NCBI GenBank assembly: GCA_964036315.1
Contig: OZ038496.1
Coordinates: 21,076,685 to 21,140,684 of the forward strand
Length of the DNA: 64,000 nucleotides
Direction of reading: 5' to 3'
From: Acanthosepion esculentum
Lineage: Eukaryota > Mollusca > Cephalopoda > Sepiida > Sepiidae
Shown here: one piece after another, positions 63,812 through 64,000 of the stretch
Position numbering within the stretch: position 1 is the stretch's first letter
Layout: each line of letters opens with the position of its first letter
Position numbers and translations under genes: made by a program
Notes under the pieces: model-generated
Database searches by the model: none
Seen by the model: only the letters and a program-made list of their open reading frames with translations
What the model was told of the DNA's origin: nothing

Positions 63812-64000
63812 ATGAACCGAAACATTATGATCACCTGCTGGATAAGATGTTGACCCCCCCCTTCCCTACATGCCCACAGAACAGCTCTTACCAGGTATCC
63901 TCTGAGATCTGGCATCAAGATATTAATAGCAGATCCTTTTTGGTGGAAGTTCTTGAGAGTGAACTTGCTGGTCTAACACAGCCTATGTGCTCAATGGGAT
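63812..64000. mobile_element. Possible dispersed repeat running off the window
   Basis: CACTGATGAACCGAAACATT, then ATGATCACCTGCTGGATAAG resembles the terminus of a widespread animal repeat (CACTGATCAGCCA.AACATTA..ACCACCTGC). The right side is outside the window, so type and strand are open. Confidence 0.4.

Noticed and set aside
63812..63830. CTGATGAACCGAAAC, hammerhead-like words
   Set aside because: Only three bases separate the core words, so there is no stem II. Better explained as a dispersed repeat terminus.

Overview
The window looks like non-genic DNA from an AT-rich metazoan genome, most like a coleoid cephalopod (octopus type). The reasons are: no bacterial-style operons; dense (AT)n arrays; many tRNA-derived SINEs; and repeated decayed pieces of a non-LTR retrotransposon reverse transcriptase of a kind I associate with molluscan genomes. 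The species is an inference. I found no convincing host protein-coding exon, no intact rRNA or tRNA gene and no CRISPR array. Nearly every recognisable piece of coding sequence is a broken transposon fragment.

Layout. 1-10 kb: (AT)n arrays, a compound AT satellite, two copies of a tRNA-headed SINE (S4), and a short hammerhead-ribozyme-like fold near 8.95 kb. 10-17 kb: a degenerate AT minisatellite, two chimeric 5S rRNA-tRNA SINEs (S2), LINE-A and LINE-B 3' fragments, and one arm of a ~690 bp unknown repeat whose partner lies at 46 kb. 17-25 kb: a reverse transcriptase fragment, LINE-C with a tandemly repeated 3' region, a fold-back SINE inserted in LINE-A with a target duplication, and a 40-bp minisatellite. 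26-34 kb: a hAT remnant, LINE-B reverse transcriptase split by an LTR, hairpin MITEs and a 206-bp fold-back repeat. 34-40 kb: S3 and S1 SINEs and a nested pile of mariner, MITE, LINE-B and LINE-A pieces. 41-49 kb: S2 SINEs, a hAT dimerisation domain, a solo LTR and a zinc-finger LINE tail. 49-64 kb: more LINE-A, LINE-B and LINE-C tails, a pyrimidine tract, a Tc1-like MITE and a solo LTR with a perfect target duplication.

How the parts relate. Four LINE types supply the machinery remnants: LINE-A, LINE-B, LINE-C and a Jockey/CR1-like one. The SINEs appear parasitic on them; the S3 tail ends in the same sequence as LINE-B. Three fold-back repeats from two SINE families share one polarity (tails outward, heads inward), which hints at a common formation mechanism. 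The most interesting candidates are the hammerhead-like fold at 8944-8996 with a related degenerate core in the S1 SINE tail, the fold-back SINEs, the 5S-tRNA chimeric SINEs and the unknown 13 kb / 46 kb repeat pair. All family names S1-S5, LINE-A/B/C and R1 are labels made for this window.
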